This document shows positions 9,717 through 17,509 of a stretch of 64,000 bases of DNA, in pieces (positions within the stretch are counted from its first letter, which is position 1; each line of letters begins with the position of its first letter). A model generated the notes under the pieces. It was not told the origin of the DNA, made no database searches, and saw only the letters and a program-made list of their open reading frames with translations. A program made the translations under genes and the position numbers. Source of the DNA: Novosphingobium sp. ZN18A2 (GTDB lineage: Bacteria; Pseudomonadota; Alphaproteobacteria; Sphingomonadales; Sphingomonadaceae); the NCBI RefSeq assembly GCF_036784765.1, contig NZ_CP136651.1:1364001-1428000 (forward strand), read 5' to 3'.

Positions 9717-10286
9717 ATGGAAGCCTTCCTTACCTCGACAGCCGTGGTGGCGCTTGCCGAAATCGGCGACAAGACCCAGTTGCTGGCGATCCTGCTGGCC
9801 ACGCGTTTCAGGAAGCCCGTGCCCATCATACTGGGCATTTTCGTCGCCACGGTGGCCAACCATTTCCTGTCCGCCCTGCTGGGCGCTGAAGCGGCCTCGT
9901 TCCTGAGCGGATCGTGGTTCCGTTACCTGGTTGCGGCGTCGTTCATCGGCATGGCGATCTGGACGCTGTTTCCCGACAAGGTGGATGACCTTGAGGACAA
10001 GCCCGCCCGCTTCGGCGCATTCGTGACGACCACGATCGCGTTCTTCCTGGTGGAAATCGGCGACAAGACGCAGGTGGCGACAATTGCGCTGGGCGCGCGC
10101 TTTCACGATGTCGCGCACGTCACGATGGGAACGACCGTGGGCATGCTTCTGGCAAATGTGCCGGCGGTTTTCGTCGGGCACGAGGTGTTGCAGCACGTTC
10201 CGCTGAAGGCCGCGCGCATGATCGCGGCCGCGTTGTTCCTTGTGATCGGCGTCTGGCTTCTTTTGCAAACGGCCGGGATGATCTGA
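9717..10286 (+). CDS. GDT1/TMEM165 (UPF0016) family manganese exporter
   Basis: A 189-residue membrane protein of two homologous three-helix halves. Each carries the family ion-binding motif: EIGDKT at 15-20 and EIGDKT at 113-118. Bacterial members such as MneA export Mn2+. The ATG at 9717 has SD GGAG 8 nt upstream; a frame extending to 9621 would run into the riboswitch and is rejected. The upstream Mn2+ riboswitch supports a manganese-efflux role that protects against Mn overload. The gene is monocistronic and converges on the CoxE-like gene. Confidence 0.9.
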   Translation: MEAFLTSTAVVALAEIGDKTQLLAILLATRFRKPVPIILGIFVATVANHFLSALLGAEAASFLSGSWFRYLVAASFIGMAIWTLFPDKVDDLEDKPARFGAFVTTTIAFFLVEIGDKTQVATIALGARFHDVAHVTMGTTVGMLLANVPAVFVGHEVLQHVPLKAARMIAAALFLVIGVWLLLQTAGMI

Positions 10287-10343
10287 CGCGCGGGCGGGAA
10301 AGGGCGCGCTTGCGTGCGCTCCCCCGATCCGGCCCGGCGGCTC

Positions 10344-11525
10344 CTAATGCTTCTTGCGCGTCAGTTCGCGCATGGCATCGTCCAGCCCCGCAAGCGTCAG
10401 CGGGTACATCGAATCGCCCACCAGATCGCGCATCATCTTGGTCGACTGCGAATAGCCCCACTGTTTCTCCGGCACGGGATTGAGCCAGACGGTGGCGGGA
10501 TAGATGTGCGCCACGCGGCTCATCCACGTCGCGCCCGCTTCATCGTTGAAGTGTTCGACCGAACCGCCCGGATGCGTGATCTCGTAGGGGCTCATCGCCG
10601 CATCACCCACGAAGATCACCTTGTAGTCGTGCCCGTACTTGTGGAGGATATCCCAGGTCGGCGTGCGTTCGGACCAGCGGCGGTTGTTGTCTTTCCACAC
10701 CGCCTCGTAAAGACAGTTGTGGAAATAGAAGAATTCCAGGTTCTTGAACTCGGCGGTAGCGGCGCTGAACAGTTCCTCCACCAGCTTGATGAACGGGTCC
10801 ATCGATCCGCCCACGTCAAGGAACAGCAGCAACTTCACCGCGTTGTGGCGTTCGGGCCGCATGTGGATATCCAGCCAGCCCTGCTTGGCCGTGCCTTCGA
10901 TTGTTGCGTCGAGATCGAGCTCGTCGGGTGAACCTTCGCGCGCGAAGCGGCGCAGGCGGCGCAGCGCAACCTTGATGTTGCGGGTGCCCAGCTCGCGCGT
11001 ATTGTCGAGGTTCTGGAACTCGCGCTTTTCCCATACCTTCAACGCGCGCTTGTGCTTGGATTCGCCGCCGATGCGCACACCTTCGGGGTTGTAGCCCGAA
11101 TTGCCATAGGGCGAGGTGCCGCCGGTGCCGATCCACTTGTTGCCGCCCTGGTGGCGCTTTTCCTGTTCTTCCAGACGCTTTTTCAGCGTCTCCATGATCT
11201 CGTCCCACGATCCCAGTGACTCGATCGCTTCCATCTCTTCGGGCGTCAGGAATTTTTCGGCCACCGCCTTCAGCCACTCTTCGGGAATATCGACCGGGTT
11301 CTGGCCATAGTCGGTCAGCAGCCCCTTGAAGACCTTGTTGAACACCTGGTCGAAGCGGTCGATCAATCCTTCGTCCTTCACGAAGGTGGCGCGTGAAAGG
11401 TAATAGAACGCCTCGGGCGTTTGCTCGATCACGTCCTTTTCCAGCGCTTCCAGAAGCGTCAGGTGCTCCTTGAAACTGGCGGGAATGCCGGCTGCGCGCA
11501 GCTCGTCGACAAAGTTGAAGAACAT
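10344..11525 (-). CDS. CoxE-like VWA domain protein
   Basis: A 393-residue protein with an N-terminal helical region, a basic middle section, and a C-terminal von Willebrand A domain. The metal-site motif reads DVGGS at 237-241 (DxGxS instead of DxSxS), a feature I associate with this CoxE-like family. Such proteins work with MoxR AAA ATPases in metal-cofactor insertion or complex maturation. Its likely partner moxR is on the same strand about 0.9 kb upstream, with an opposing GST gene between them. No CO dehydrogenase or other obvious client gene is in the window. Confidence 0.85.
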   Translation of the reverse strand: MFFNFVDELRAAGIPASFKEHLTLLEALEKDVIEQTPEAFYYLSRATFVKDEGLIDRFDQVFNKVFKGLLTDYGQNPVDIPEEWLKAVAEKFLTPEEMEAIESLGSWDEIMETLKKRLEEQEKRHQGGNKWIGTGGTSPYGNSGYNPEGVRIGGESKHKRALKVWEKREFQNLDNTRELGTRNIKVALRRLRRFAREGSPDELDLDATIEGTAKQGWLDIHMRPERHNAVKLLLFLDVGGSMDPFIKLVEELFSAATAEFKNLEFFYFHNCLYEAVWKDNNRRWSERTPTWDILHKYGHDYKVIFVGDAAMSPYEITHPGGSVEHFNDEAGATWMSRVAHIYPATVWLNPVPEKQWGYSQSTKMMRDLVGDSMYPLTLAGLDDAMRELTRKKH

Positions 11526-11599
11526 CGGATCAGGCTTTCTTTCGGACGGAACGGATGGTCAGTGGACAGTTGGATTTCCGGATGGTCGCTCCGGCAGAC

Positions 11600-11618
11600 T
11601 TGTAAGCAATACATACAA
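11600..11618. promoter_or_regulatory. Candidate operator before the LigF-like gene
   Basis: TTGTA (11600-11604) and TACAA (11614-11618) form an inverted repeat with a 9-nt spacer, 40 bp upstream of the GST start, in the divergent region shared with the CoxE-like gene. The layout suits a LysR- or MarR-type site, but no regulator is adjacent. Confidence 0.3.
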
Positions 11619-11657
11619 TCCGCTAGGGTCGTTCCAAACGGAGAGGATATCACACGA

Positions 11658-12401
11658 ATGCTCAAGCTTTACAGTTTCGGTCCCGGCGCCAACTCGCTCA
11701 AGCCCTTGCTCACGCTCTATGAAAAAGGGCTCGAGTTCGAGGGAATCAGGCTCAATCCCGCAAAGTTCGAACATCATTCGGACTGGTTCAAGGCGATCAA
11801 TCCGCGCGGGCAGGTGCCGGCGCTGGTCGATGGCGATCACGTCATCACCGAATCGACCGTGATCTGCGAATACCTTGAGGACGAATATCCCACCGAAGTG
11901 AAGCTGCGGCCGGAAAACTCGTATGACCGGGCACAGATGCGCGTCTGGACCAAGTGGGTGGACGAATATTTCTGCTGGTGCGTTTCCACCATCGGCTGGC
12001 ATCGCGGTGTCGCCCACATGGCCCAGGCGCTGTCGGACGAGGAATTCGAGGCGCACATCAAGAACATCCCCATTCCCGAACAGCAGGTGAAATGGCGCCG
12101 CGCCCGCGAAGGGTTCCCGCAGGATCTTCTCGACGAAGAGATGCGCAAGATCGGCGTTTCCGTGCGCCGGCTCGACGATCACCTGGCCGATAACGAATGG
12201 CTGGCCGGCGGGATGTTCACCCTGGCCGATATCTGCAACTTCGCCATCGCCAACGGCATGCAGTTCGGCTTTGCCGAACAGGTCAACACGTCGGACACTC
12301 CGCACCTGGTCCGCTGGATCGAACAGATCAACGAACGGCCTGCGGTGAAGAAGATGTTCGCCGAAGTGCCGATGGAACGGCTCGGCCCGCCCAGGGATTG
12401 A
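11658..12401 (+). CDS. LigF-like beta-etherase / glutathione S-transferase
   Basis: A 247-residue GST with a thioredoxin-fold N-terminus (NPRGQVPALV with the cis-Pro; ESTVICEYLE) and an all-helical C-terminal domain. From memory it follows Sphingobium SYK-6 LigF closely along its length: LKLYSFGPGANSLKPL, FNPRGQVPAL-type loop, MRVWTKWVDEYFCWCVSTIG, WRRAR and DICNFAIANG are all shared. LigF opens the beta-aryl ether of lignin-derived ketones with glutathione. The ATG at 11658 follows SD GGAGAGGAT; a longer frame to 11421 overlaps the CoxE-like gene. No LigD, LigE or LigG lies nearby, so the true substrate is open. Confidence 0.82.
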   Translation: MLKLYSFGPGANSLKPLLTLYEKGLEFEGIRLNPAKFEHHSDWFKAINPRGQVPALVDGDHVITESTVICEYLEDEYPTEVKLRPENSYDRAQMRVWTKWVDEYFCWCVSTIGWHRGVAHMAQALSDEEFEAHIKNIPIPEQQVKWRRAREGFPQDLLDEEMRKIGVSVRRLDDHLADNEWLAGGMFTLADICNFAIANGMQFGFAEQVNTSDTPHLVRWIEQINERPAVKKMFAEVPMERLGPPRD

Positions 12402-12424
12402 ACCCGCCAAGGCGCGGTGGCCGG

Positions 12425-13273
12425 TCAGTTGCCCTGCCGCCGCGCCATGAAGGCCAGCCGTTCGAACAGCATCACATCCTGTTCGTTCTTCAGCAGCGCA
12501 CCGTGAAGCGGCGGAATGGCCTTTGACGGATCGCGGTTCTGCAACACGTCCAGCGGCATGTCCTCGTTCAGCAGCAGCTTCAGCCAGTCGAGCAGTTCGC
12601 TGGTGCTGGGCTTCTTCTTCAGGCCGGGCACTTCGCGGATTTCGTAGAAGACTTCCATCGCCTTGGAGACGAGCGTCTTCTGGATGCCGGGGAAGTGCAC
12701 GTCGATGATCGCCTGCATCGTCTCGCGGTCGGGAAACTTGATGTAGTGGAAGAAGCAGCGGCGCAGGAACGCGTCGGGCAGTTCCTTTTCGTTGTTCGAG
12801 GTGATGACTACGATCGGGCGTTCCTTCGCCTCGATCCGCTCCTGCGTTTCATAAACGTCGAAGCTCATCCGGTCGAGTTCCTGCAACAGGTCGTTGGGGA
12901 ACTCGATGTCAGCCTTGTCGATCTCGTCGATCAGCAGGACGGGCAGCTTTTCGGAGGTGAACGCCTCCCACAGCTTGCCCTTCTTGATATAGTTGCGGAT
13001 GTCGTGAACACGCTCGTCGCCCAGCTGGCCATCGCGAAGGCGGGCGACCGCATCGTATTCGTAAAGCCCCTGGTGGGCCTTGGTGGTGGATTTCACGTTC
13101 CATTCGATCAGCGGCGCGCCGGTGGCCTTGGCAATTTCATGCGCCAGCACGGTCTTGCCGGTGCCCGGTTCGCCCTTCACCAGCAGCGGGCGGCGCAACA
13201 GCACCGCGGCGTTGACCGCGACTTTCAGATCTTCGGTCGCGACGTATTCCTGTGTCCCCTCGAAACGCTGCAT
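12425..13273 (-). CDS. MoxR family AAA+ ATPase
   Basis: A 282-residue AAA+ ATPase. Walker A is GEPGTGKT at 34-41, Walker B is LLIDEID at 113-119, and a sensor-type ITSNNEKELPDAFLRRC follows. MoxR ATPases pair with VWA proteins as chaperones that mature or activate metalloenzyme complexes; the CoxE-like gene downstream on the same strand is the probable partner. The ATG at 13273 (MQRFEGTQEY) is chosen because upstream codons to 13396 look non-coding and contain a perfect 20-bp dyad just before the gene. Confidence 0.9.
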   Translation of the reverse strand: MQRFEGTQEYVATEDLKVAVNAAVLLRRPLLVKGEPGTGKTVLAHEIAKATGAPLIEWNVKSTTKAHQGLYEYDAVARLRDGQLGDERVHDIRNYIKKGKLWEAFTSEKLPVLLIDEIDKADIEFPNDLLQELDRMSFDVYETQERIEAKERPIVVITSNNEKELPDAFLRRCFFHYIKFPDRETMQAIIDVHFPGIQKTLVSKAMEVFYEIREVPGLKKKPSTSELLDWLKLLLNEDMPLDVLQNRDPSKAIPPLHGALLKNEQDVMLFERLAFMARRQGN

Positions 13274-13294
13274 ATGCCCTGTCGTCCTGCTATG

Positions 13295-13314
13295 GTTTAA
13301 CTGTTCGGTTAAAC
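13295..13314. promoter_or_regulatory. Perfect 20-bp operator dyad upstream of moxR
   Basis: GTTTAAC (13295-13301) and GTTAAAC (13308-13314) are exact inverted repeats around TGTTCG. The dyad is 22 bp upstream of the moxR start and resembles TetR-family operators of the TTAACnGnnCnGTTAA kind. No TetR gene is adjacent. Confidence 0.5.
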
Positions 13315-13401
13315 GAATAGGGGAGGCGGCTTCGCCGCGCAAGCGCGCTTGCGATGCAAAAGCGGACGGTTTGCCGCCGGGATTGATGCAGATCATGTTT
13401 T

Positions 13402-13416
13402 CATCCGAATCGGATG
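13402..13416. promoter_or_regulatory. Short dyad upstream of the cytochrome-porin gene
   Basis: CATCCG (13402-13407) and CGGATG (13411-13416) form a perfect inverted repeat around AAT, 56 bp upstream of the cytochrome-porin start. Short and possibly fortuitous, but it sits where an operator or promoter element is expected. Confidence 0.3.
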
Positions 13417-13471
13417 GTATTTGGAATCCGGGTGAGTGCCGGACGGATCATGAGATCTGGAAGGCAGGATA

Positions 13472-14887
13472 ATGCAAAGACAAGGCTTCAGGGAGAAAGA
13501 CGTTCTCCGTGCCCGGCCGGGCGGACGCGCGGCTGGCAGGATCATGATGGCGGCAGGGCTTCCCGTCTTGCTGGCCGGGACGGCGCTGGCTTTCGCAATC
13601 CGTCCGGCGCACGCGGTGCCCGCATTCGCCGAGCAGACCGGGCTTGGTTGCGAGGCTTGCCATGTCGGCGGTTTCGGGCCGCAGCTCACGCCGTTTGGCC
13701 GTGAATTCAAGCTGGAAGGCTATACGCTGCGCAGCGGCAAGAAGTTCACCCCGCCGATTTCGGCGATGGCCGTCGGCTCATTCACGCATACGAAAAAAGA
13801 CCAGGTTCCGCCGCCGGACGGCCTCGATTCCAATGACAATTTCGCGTTCGATCAGGGCAGCGTGTTTATTGCCGGCGGGATCGGCCAGCATTTCGGCGGC
13901 TTCGCGCAAATCACATACGATGGCGTGGGCAAGGCCTGGGCGTGGGACAACCTGGACCTGCGTGCCGTGACGAAGGGGCATGTGCTGGGGCAGGACGCGG
14001 TTTTCGGGCTTACGCTGAACAACAGCCCGACCGTGCAGGACGTGTGGAACACCACGCCCGCCTGGGGATATCCCTATACCGATACCGCGGTATCGGGCAC
14101 GCCGGGCGCTGCGCCGCTGATCGACGATGCGCTGGCGCAGGATACGCTGGGCCTCAGCGCCTATGCCTGGATCGGGCAGAAGTATTACCTGGAGGCGGGC
14201 GCCTATACGAGCCCGGCTGCCGGAACGCTCAACTGGCTGGGCGTGGACCCCACCGATCCGGGTGATATTGCTGGCCTTGCGCCCTACGGCCGACTGGCCT
14301 TCCAGACCAACGCGGGCGGCGGGACGCTGGAGCTTGGTGCCTTCGCGCTGAAGGCGGCGCTCAATCCGGGGCGCGACCGCAGCACCGGGCTGCACGATCG
14401 CTACAGCGACGTGGGTCTGGATGCTTCGTGGCAAAAACCGTTGGCCAACAACGACCTCGTTTCGGTCCAGACGCGCTATGTCCATGAATCGAGCAACCTT
14501 CAGGCCAGTTGCGCGCTCGGGTTGATCGGCACGAACACCAGCCCGAACTGCGCGAAAACCGACCTGAACGAGCTGCGCGGCGATATCCACTATGTCTGGC
14601 ACGGCAAGGTGGGCGCCACGCTGGCCGGTTTTACCACCAGCGGTTCGACCAACATGGACCTTTATGGCCCGGCCGGAAATCCCGACAGCAACGGCGTGAT
14701 GGCGCAGCTCGACTATACGCCGTGGGGCAACGGCCACTCGCCACTCGGCCCGCGATTCAATATGCGGGTGGGGGTGCAATATACAGCTTACGGCAAGTTT
14801 GACGGTGCCACACACAACTATGACGGTGCCGGGGCAAACGCCGCGGACAACAACGCATTGAGGGTATTCACATGGGTCGCTTTCTGA
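13472..14887 (+). CDS. Outer-membrane monohaem cytochrome-porin fusion (Cyc2-like architecture)
   Basis: A 471-residue exported protein. A 48-residue signal peptide ends in AHA. The mature N-terminus immediately carries one c-type haem site, CEACH at 60-64, followed by TPFGREFKLEGY. The remaining 380 residues alternate like an outer-membrane beta-barrel and end in the barrel signature WVAF (C-terminal Phe). One N-terminal haem fused to a barrel, with FGRxFK after the haem site, is the layout of Cyc2, the outer-membrane cytochrome of neutrophilic Fe(II) oxidisers. It overlaps the next cytochrome gene by 16 bp. A role in electron transfer across the outer membrane is inferred; the electron donor is unknown. 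Confidence 0.78.
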   Translation: MQRQGFREKDVLRARPGGRAAGRIMMAAGLPVLLAGTALAFAIRPAHAVPAFAEQTGLGCEACHVGGFGPQLTPFGREFKLEGYTLRSGKKFTPPISAMAVGSFTHTKKDQVPPPDGLDSNDNFAFDQGSVFIAGGIGQHFGGFAQITYDGVGKAWAWDNLDLRAVTKGHVLGQDAVFGLTLNNSPTVQDVWNTTPAWGYPYTDTAVSGTPGAAPLIDDALAQDTLGLSAYAWIGQKYYLEAGAYTSPAAGTLNWLGVDPTDPGDIAGLAPYGRLAFQTNAGGGTLELGAFALKAALNPGRDRSTGLHDRYSDVGLDASWQKPLANNDLVSVQTRYVHESSNLQASCALGLIGTNTSPNCAKTDLNELRGDIHYVWHGKVGATLAGFTTSGSTNMDLYGPAGNPDSNGVMAQLDYTPWGNGHSPLGPRFNMRVGVQYTAYGKFDGATHNYDGAGANAADNNALRVFTWVAF

Positions 14888-15264
14888 AAAAGTCCGTTCT
14901 GACTTCGGCGATTGCCACAGGGGCGTTGGTTGCGCTTGCCGCTCCCGCGGCGGGTGCCAGCAGTCAGGCGGGGGCAAAGGACTTCGCTTCGCAGTGCGCG
15001 ATGTGCCATGCGCATACCAGCGGCGCGCGGTCGGGGATCGGACCGAACCTGTTCGGCGTGGTTGGCCGCAAGGCGGGCAGTCTTGCCGGTTACAGCTATT
15101 CCCCCGCGATGAAGTCCGCCGGCTTCGACTGGGACGCGCAGCGGCTGGACCACTACCTGGCAAAGCCCCAGCAAGTGGTCCACGGCAACAAGATGCCGTT
15201 CGCGGGCATCGGTAACGCCGCGGAGCGGGCGGAAATCATCGCTTACCTTTCGACGCTGAAATAG
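14872..15264 (+). CDS. Periplasmic class I cytochrome c (c2/c550 type)
   Basis: A 130-residue protein with a signal peptide (about 1-29), haem site CAMCH at 42-46, GPNLFGVVGRKAG after it, and the axial Met108 in NKMPFAG near the C-terminus. This is the usual mitochondrial-type soluble cytochrome c layout. Its start lies 16 bp inside the end of the cytochrome-porin gene, so the two are translationally coupled. It most likely accepts electrons from the barrel cytochrome, or delivers them to it, in the periplasm. A Rieske gene and a cytochrome bd oxidase are elsewhere in the window, but bd takes quinol, not cytochrome c. Confidence 0.92.
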   Translation: MGRFLKKSVLTSAIATGALVALAAPAAGASSQAGAKDFASQCAMCHAHTSGARSGIGPNLFGVVGRKAGSLAGYSYSPAMKSAGFDWDAQRLDHYLAKPQQVVHGNKMPFAGIGNAAERAEIIAYLSTLK

Positions 15265-15278
15265 GGCGAGCGGCGCGC

Positions 15279-15300
15279 GGGCGGGCATAACCGTCCGCCC
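15279..15300. terminator. Hairpin between convergent cytochrome c and parE
   Basis: GGGCGGGC (15279-15286) pairs with GTCCGCCC (15293-15300) around ATAACC, with one G-T wobble. It lies 14 bp after the cytochrome c stop. There is no T-run, so termination efficiency is uncertain. Confidence 0.5.
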
Positions 15301-15396
15301 CCTTGCGCCAATGCTGCTTACGCGGTTGGGGCAGCGCAGGCGGAAATGCCCGCACCAGAAATTGCCGCACCGGTCAGGCGCCCGGAAAACCGCCGG

Positions 15397-17403
15397 TCAG
15401 GCGTCGATCAGGTCGCGATCCACTTCGCCCGCCCGGTTCTGGATGAACGTGAAACGGTGTTCGGGGTTGCGGCCCATCAGCCGGTCGACCAGGTCTTTCA
15501 CCGCAAAGCGTTGTTCGTGTTCGGTGGGCAGCGTTATGCGCAACAACGAACGCGTTGCCGGTGCCATCGTCGTTTCGCGAAGCTGCTGCGGGTTCATCTC
15601 GCCAAGCCCCTTGAAGCGCCCGACTTCCACCTTCTTTCCCTTGAACACGGTCGCTTCCAGCTCGGCGCGATGCGCTTCGTCGCGGGCATAGGCGCTCTCT
15701 TTTCCGGCGGTGAGCCGGTAGAGCGGCGGCTGGGCGAGGTAGAGGTGCCCCCTGCGCACCACTTCGGGCATTTCCTGGAAGAAGAACGTCATCAGCAAGG
15801 TCGCGATATGCGCGCCGTCCACGTCGGCGTCGGTCATGATCACGATGCGATCATAGCGCAGGTTGTCCGGGTTGCAGTCCTTGCGGGTGCCGCAGCCCAG
15901 CGCAAGGTTCAGGTCGGCGATTTCCTGGTTGGCGCGGATCTTGTCTGCGGTTGCGCTGGCGACGTTCAGGATCTTGCCGCGGATCGGCAGGATCGCCTGC
16001 GTCTTGCGGTCGCGCGCCTGCTTGGCGCTGCCGCCGGCGCTGTCTCCTTCAACGATGAACAGTTCGGTTTCGCCGTCACCTTCGCCCGAACAGTCGGTCA
16101 GTTTGCCCGGCAGGCGCACTTTCTTCGCGTTGGTCGCGGTCTTGCGCTTGATCTCGCGCTCGGCCTTGCGGCGCAGGCGTTCGTCCATCCGCTCCATGAC
16201 AGAGCCGAGCAGCGCCTTGCCCCGCTCAAGGTTGTCGGAAAGGAAATGGTCGAAGTGATCGCGCACCGCGTTTTCCACCAGCCGCGCGGCTTCCGGGCTG
16301 GTCAGGCGATCCTTGGTCTGGCTCTGGAACTGGGGATCGCGAATGAAGACCGACAGCATCACCTCGCTGCCGGTAACGACGTCTTCGGGCGCGATGTCCT
16401 TGGCCTTCTTCTGGCCGACCAGTTCGCCAAAGGCGCGGATTCCCTTGGTCAGCGCGGCGCGCAGCCCCTGTTCGTGCGTGCCGCCGTCCGGCGTGGGAAT
16501 GGTGTTGCAGTAATAGCTGTATGACCCGTCGGACCATAGCGGCCAGGCGATGGCCCATTCGACGCGGCCCTGTTCTTGCCCCGCGTCGTTGGCCGGAAAA
16601 TCCTGAGAGCCGGAAAACGGCGCGCTGGTCACGCATTCGCGGCCTTGCAACTGTTCGGAAAGGTGATCCGCCAGCCCGCCGGGGAACTGGAACGTCGCCT
16701 CTTCCGGCACGTCTTCGCTGGCCAGCGAGGGTGCGCATTTCCAGCGGATTTCCACGCCCGCGAAAAGATAGGCCTTCGATCGCACCAGCCGGAACAGGCG
16801 CGCCGGTTTGAATTTCTGGCTTCCGAAAATCTCGGTATCGGGCACGAAGGTTACGCTGGTGCCGCGCCGGTTGGGCGCAGCGCCGATCTTCTGGAGGCCG
16901 GTTGTCGGCGCGCCGCGCGAAAATTCCTGCGCGAACAGTTCCTTGTTGCGGGCCACTTCTATGCGCGTCAGCGACGACAGCGCATTGACGACCGAAACAC
17001 CCACGCCGTGCAGGCCGCCGCTGGTGGCATAGGCCTTGCCCGAAAACTTGCCGCCCGAATGCAGCGTGGTGAGAATCACTTCCAGCGCCGACTTGCCGGG
17101 GAACTTGGGATGTTCGTCCACCGGAATGCCGCGCCCGTTGTCGGTAATGGTCAGGCGGCCGGCGCTTCCGGGCTCATCCTCCAGCGTCACTTCGATGCGG
17201 TTGGCAAATCCTGCAACCGCTTCGTCCATCGCGTTGTCGAGCACTTCGGCGGCGAGGTGGTGAAGCGCGCGCTCGTCCGTGCCGCCGATGTACATGCCGG
17301 GACGCCTGCGGACAGGCTCAAGCCCCTCCAGCACTTCGATCGCGGCACCATCATAGGATTCGCCGCCGGCTGTCGGCAGCTTGTCGAAAAGATCGTCTGG
17401 CAT
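15397..17403 (-). CDS. parE: DNA topoisomerase IV subunit B
   Basis: A 668-residue ATPase subunit of topoisomerase IV, which decatenates daughter chromosomes with ParC. The GHKL ATPase site is visible (EVLDNAMDEAVAG, TDNGRGIPVD), then the TOPRIM motifs EGDSAGGSAKQARDR and MTDADVDGAH, and the C-terminal QLRETTM-type segment. Length and the insert-free TOPRIM region fit ParE better than GyrB (about 800 residues). The ATG at 17403 (MPDDLFDKL) is chosen; an open extension to 17697 has no family similarity. It is single, with 106 bp to the next gene. Confidence 0.93.
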   Translation of the reverse strand: MPDDLFDKLPTAGGESYDGAAIEVLEGLEPVRRRPGMYIGGTDERALHHLAAEVLDNAMDEAVAGFANRIEVTLEDEPGSAGRLTITDNGRGIPVDEHPKFPGKSALEVILTTLHSGGKFSGKAYATSGGLHGVGVSVVNALSSLTRIEVARNKELFAQEFSRGAPTTGLQKIGAAPNRRGTSVTFVPDTEIFGSQKFKPARLFRLVRSKAYLFAGVEIRWKCAPSLASEDVPEEATFQFPGGLADHLSEQLQGRECVTSAPFSGSQDFPANDAGQEQGRVEWAIAWPLWSDGSYSYYCNTIPTPDGGTHEQGLRAALTKGIRAFGELVGQKKAKDIAPEDVVTGSEVMLSVFIRDPQFQSQTKDRLTSPEAARLVENAVRDHFDHFLSDNLERGKALLGSVMERMDERLRRKAEREIKRKTATNAKKVRLPGKLTDCSGEGDGETELFIVEGDSAGGSAKQARDRKTQAILPIRGKILNVASATADKIRANQEIADLNLALGCGTRKDCNPDNLRYDRIVIMTDADVDGAHIATLLMTFFFQEMPEVVRRGHLYLAQPPLYRLTAGKESAYARDEAHRAELEATVFKGKKVEVGRFKGLGEMNPQQLRETTMAPATRSLLRITLPTEHEQRFAVKDLVDRLMGRNPEHRFTFIQNRAGEVDRDLIDA

Positions 17404-17509
17404 CGTGGAACGACTATAGAACGCGCGCGAATCCCGGCGCAAGCGAAGTCGCGCGCTTTTCCGCAGAATTACGAGGGTTTTGCCTGCGATTCGGTTGAAT
17501 CGCGGACGG

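Noticed and set aside
13339..13352. GCAAGCGCGCTTGC palindrome
   Set aside because: Short, GC-only palindrome in a GC-rich leader, close to a GCGGC/GCCGC run; likely by chance.
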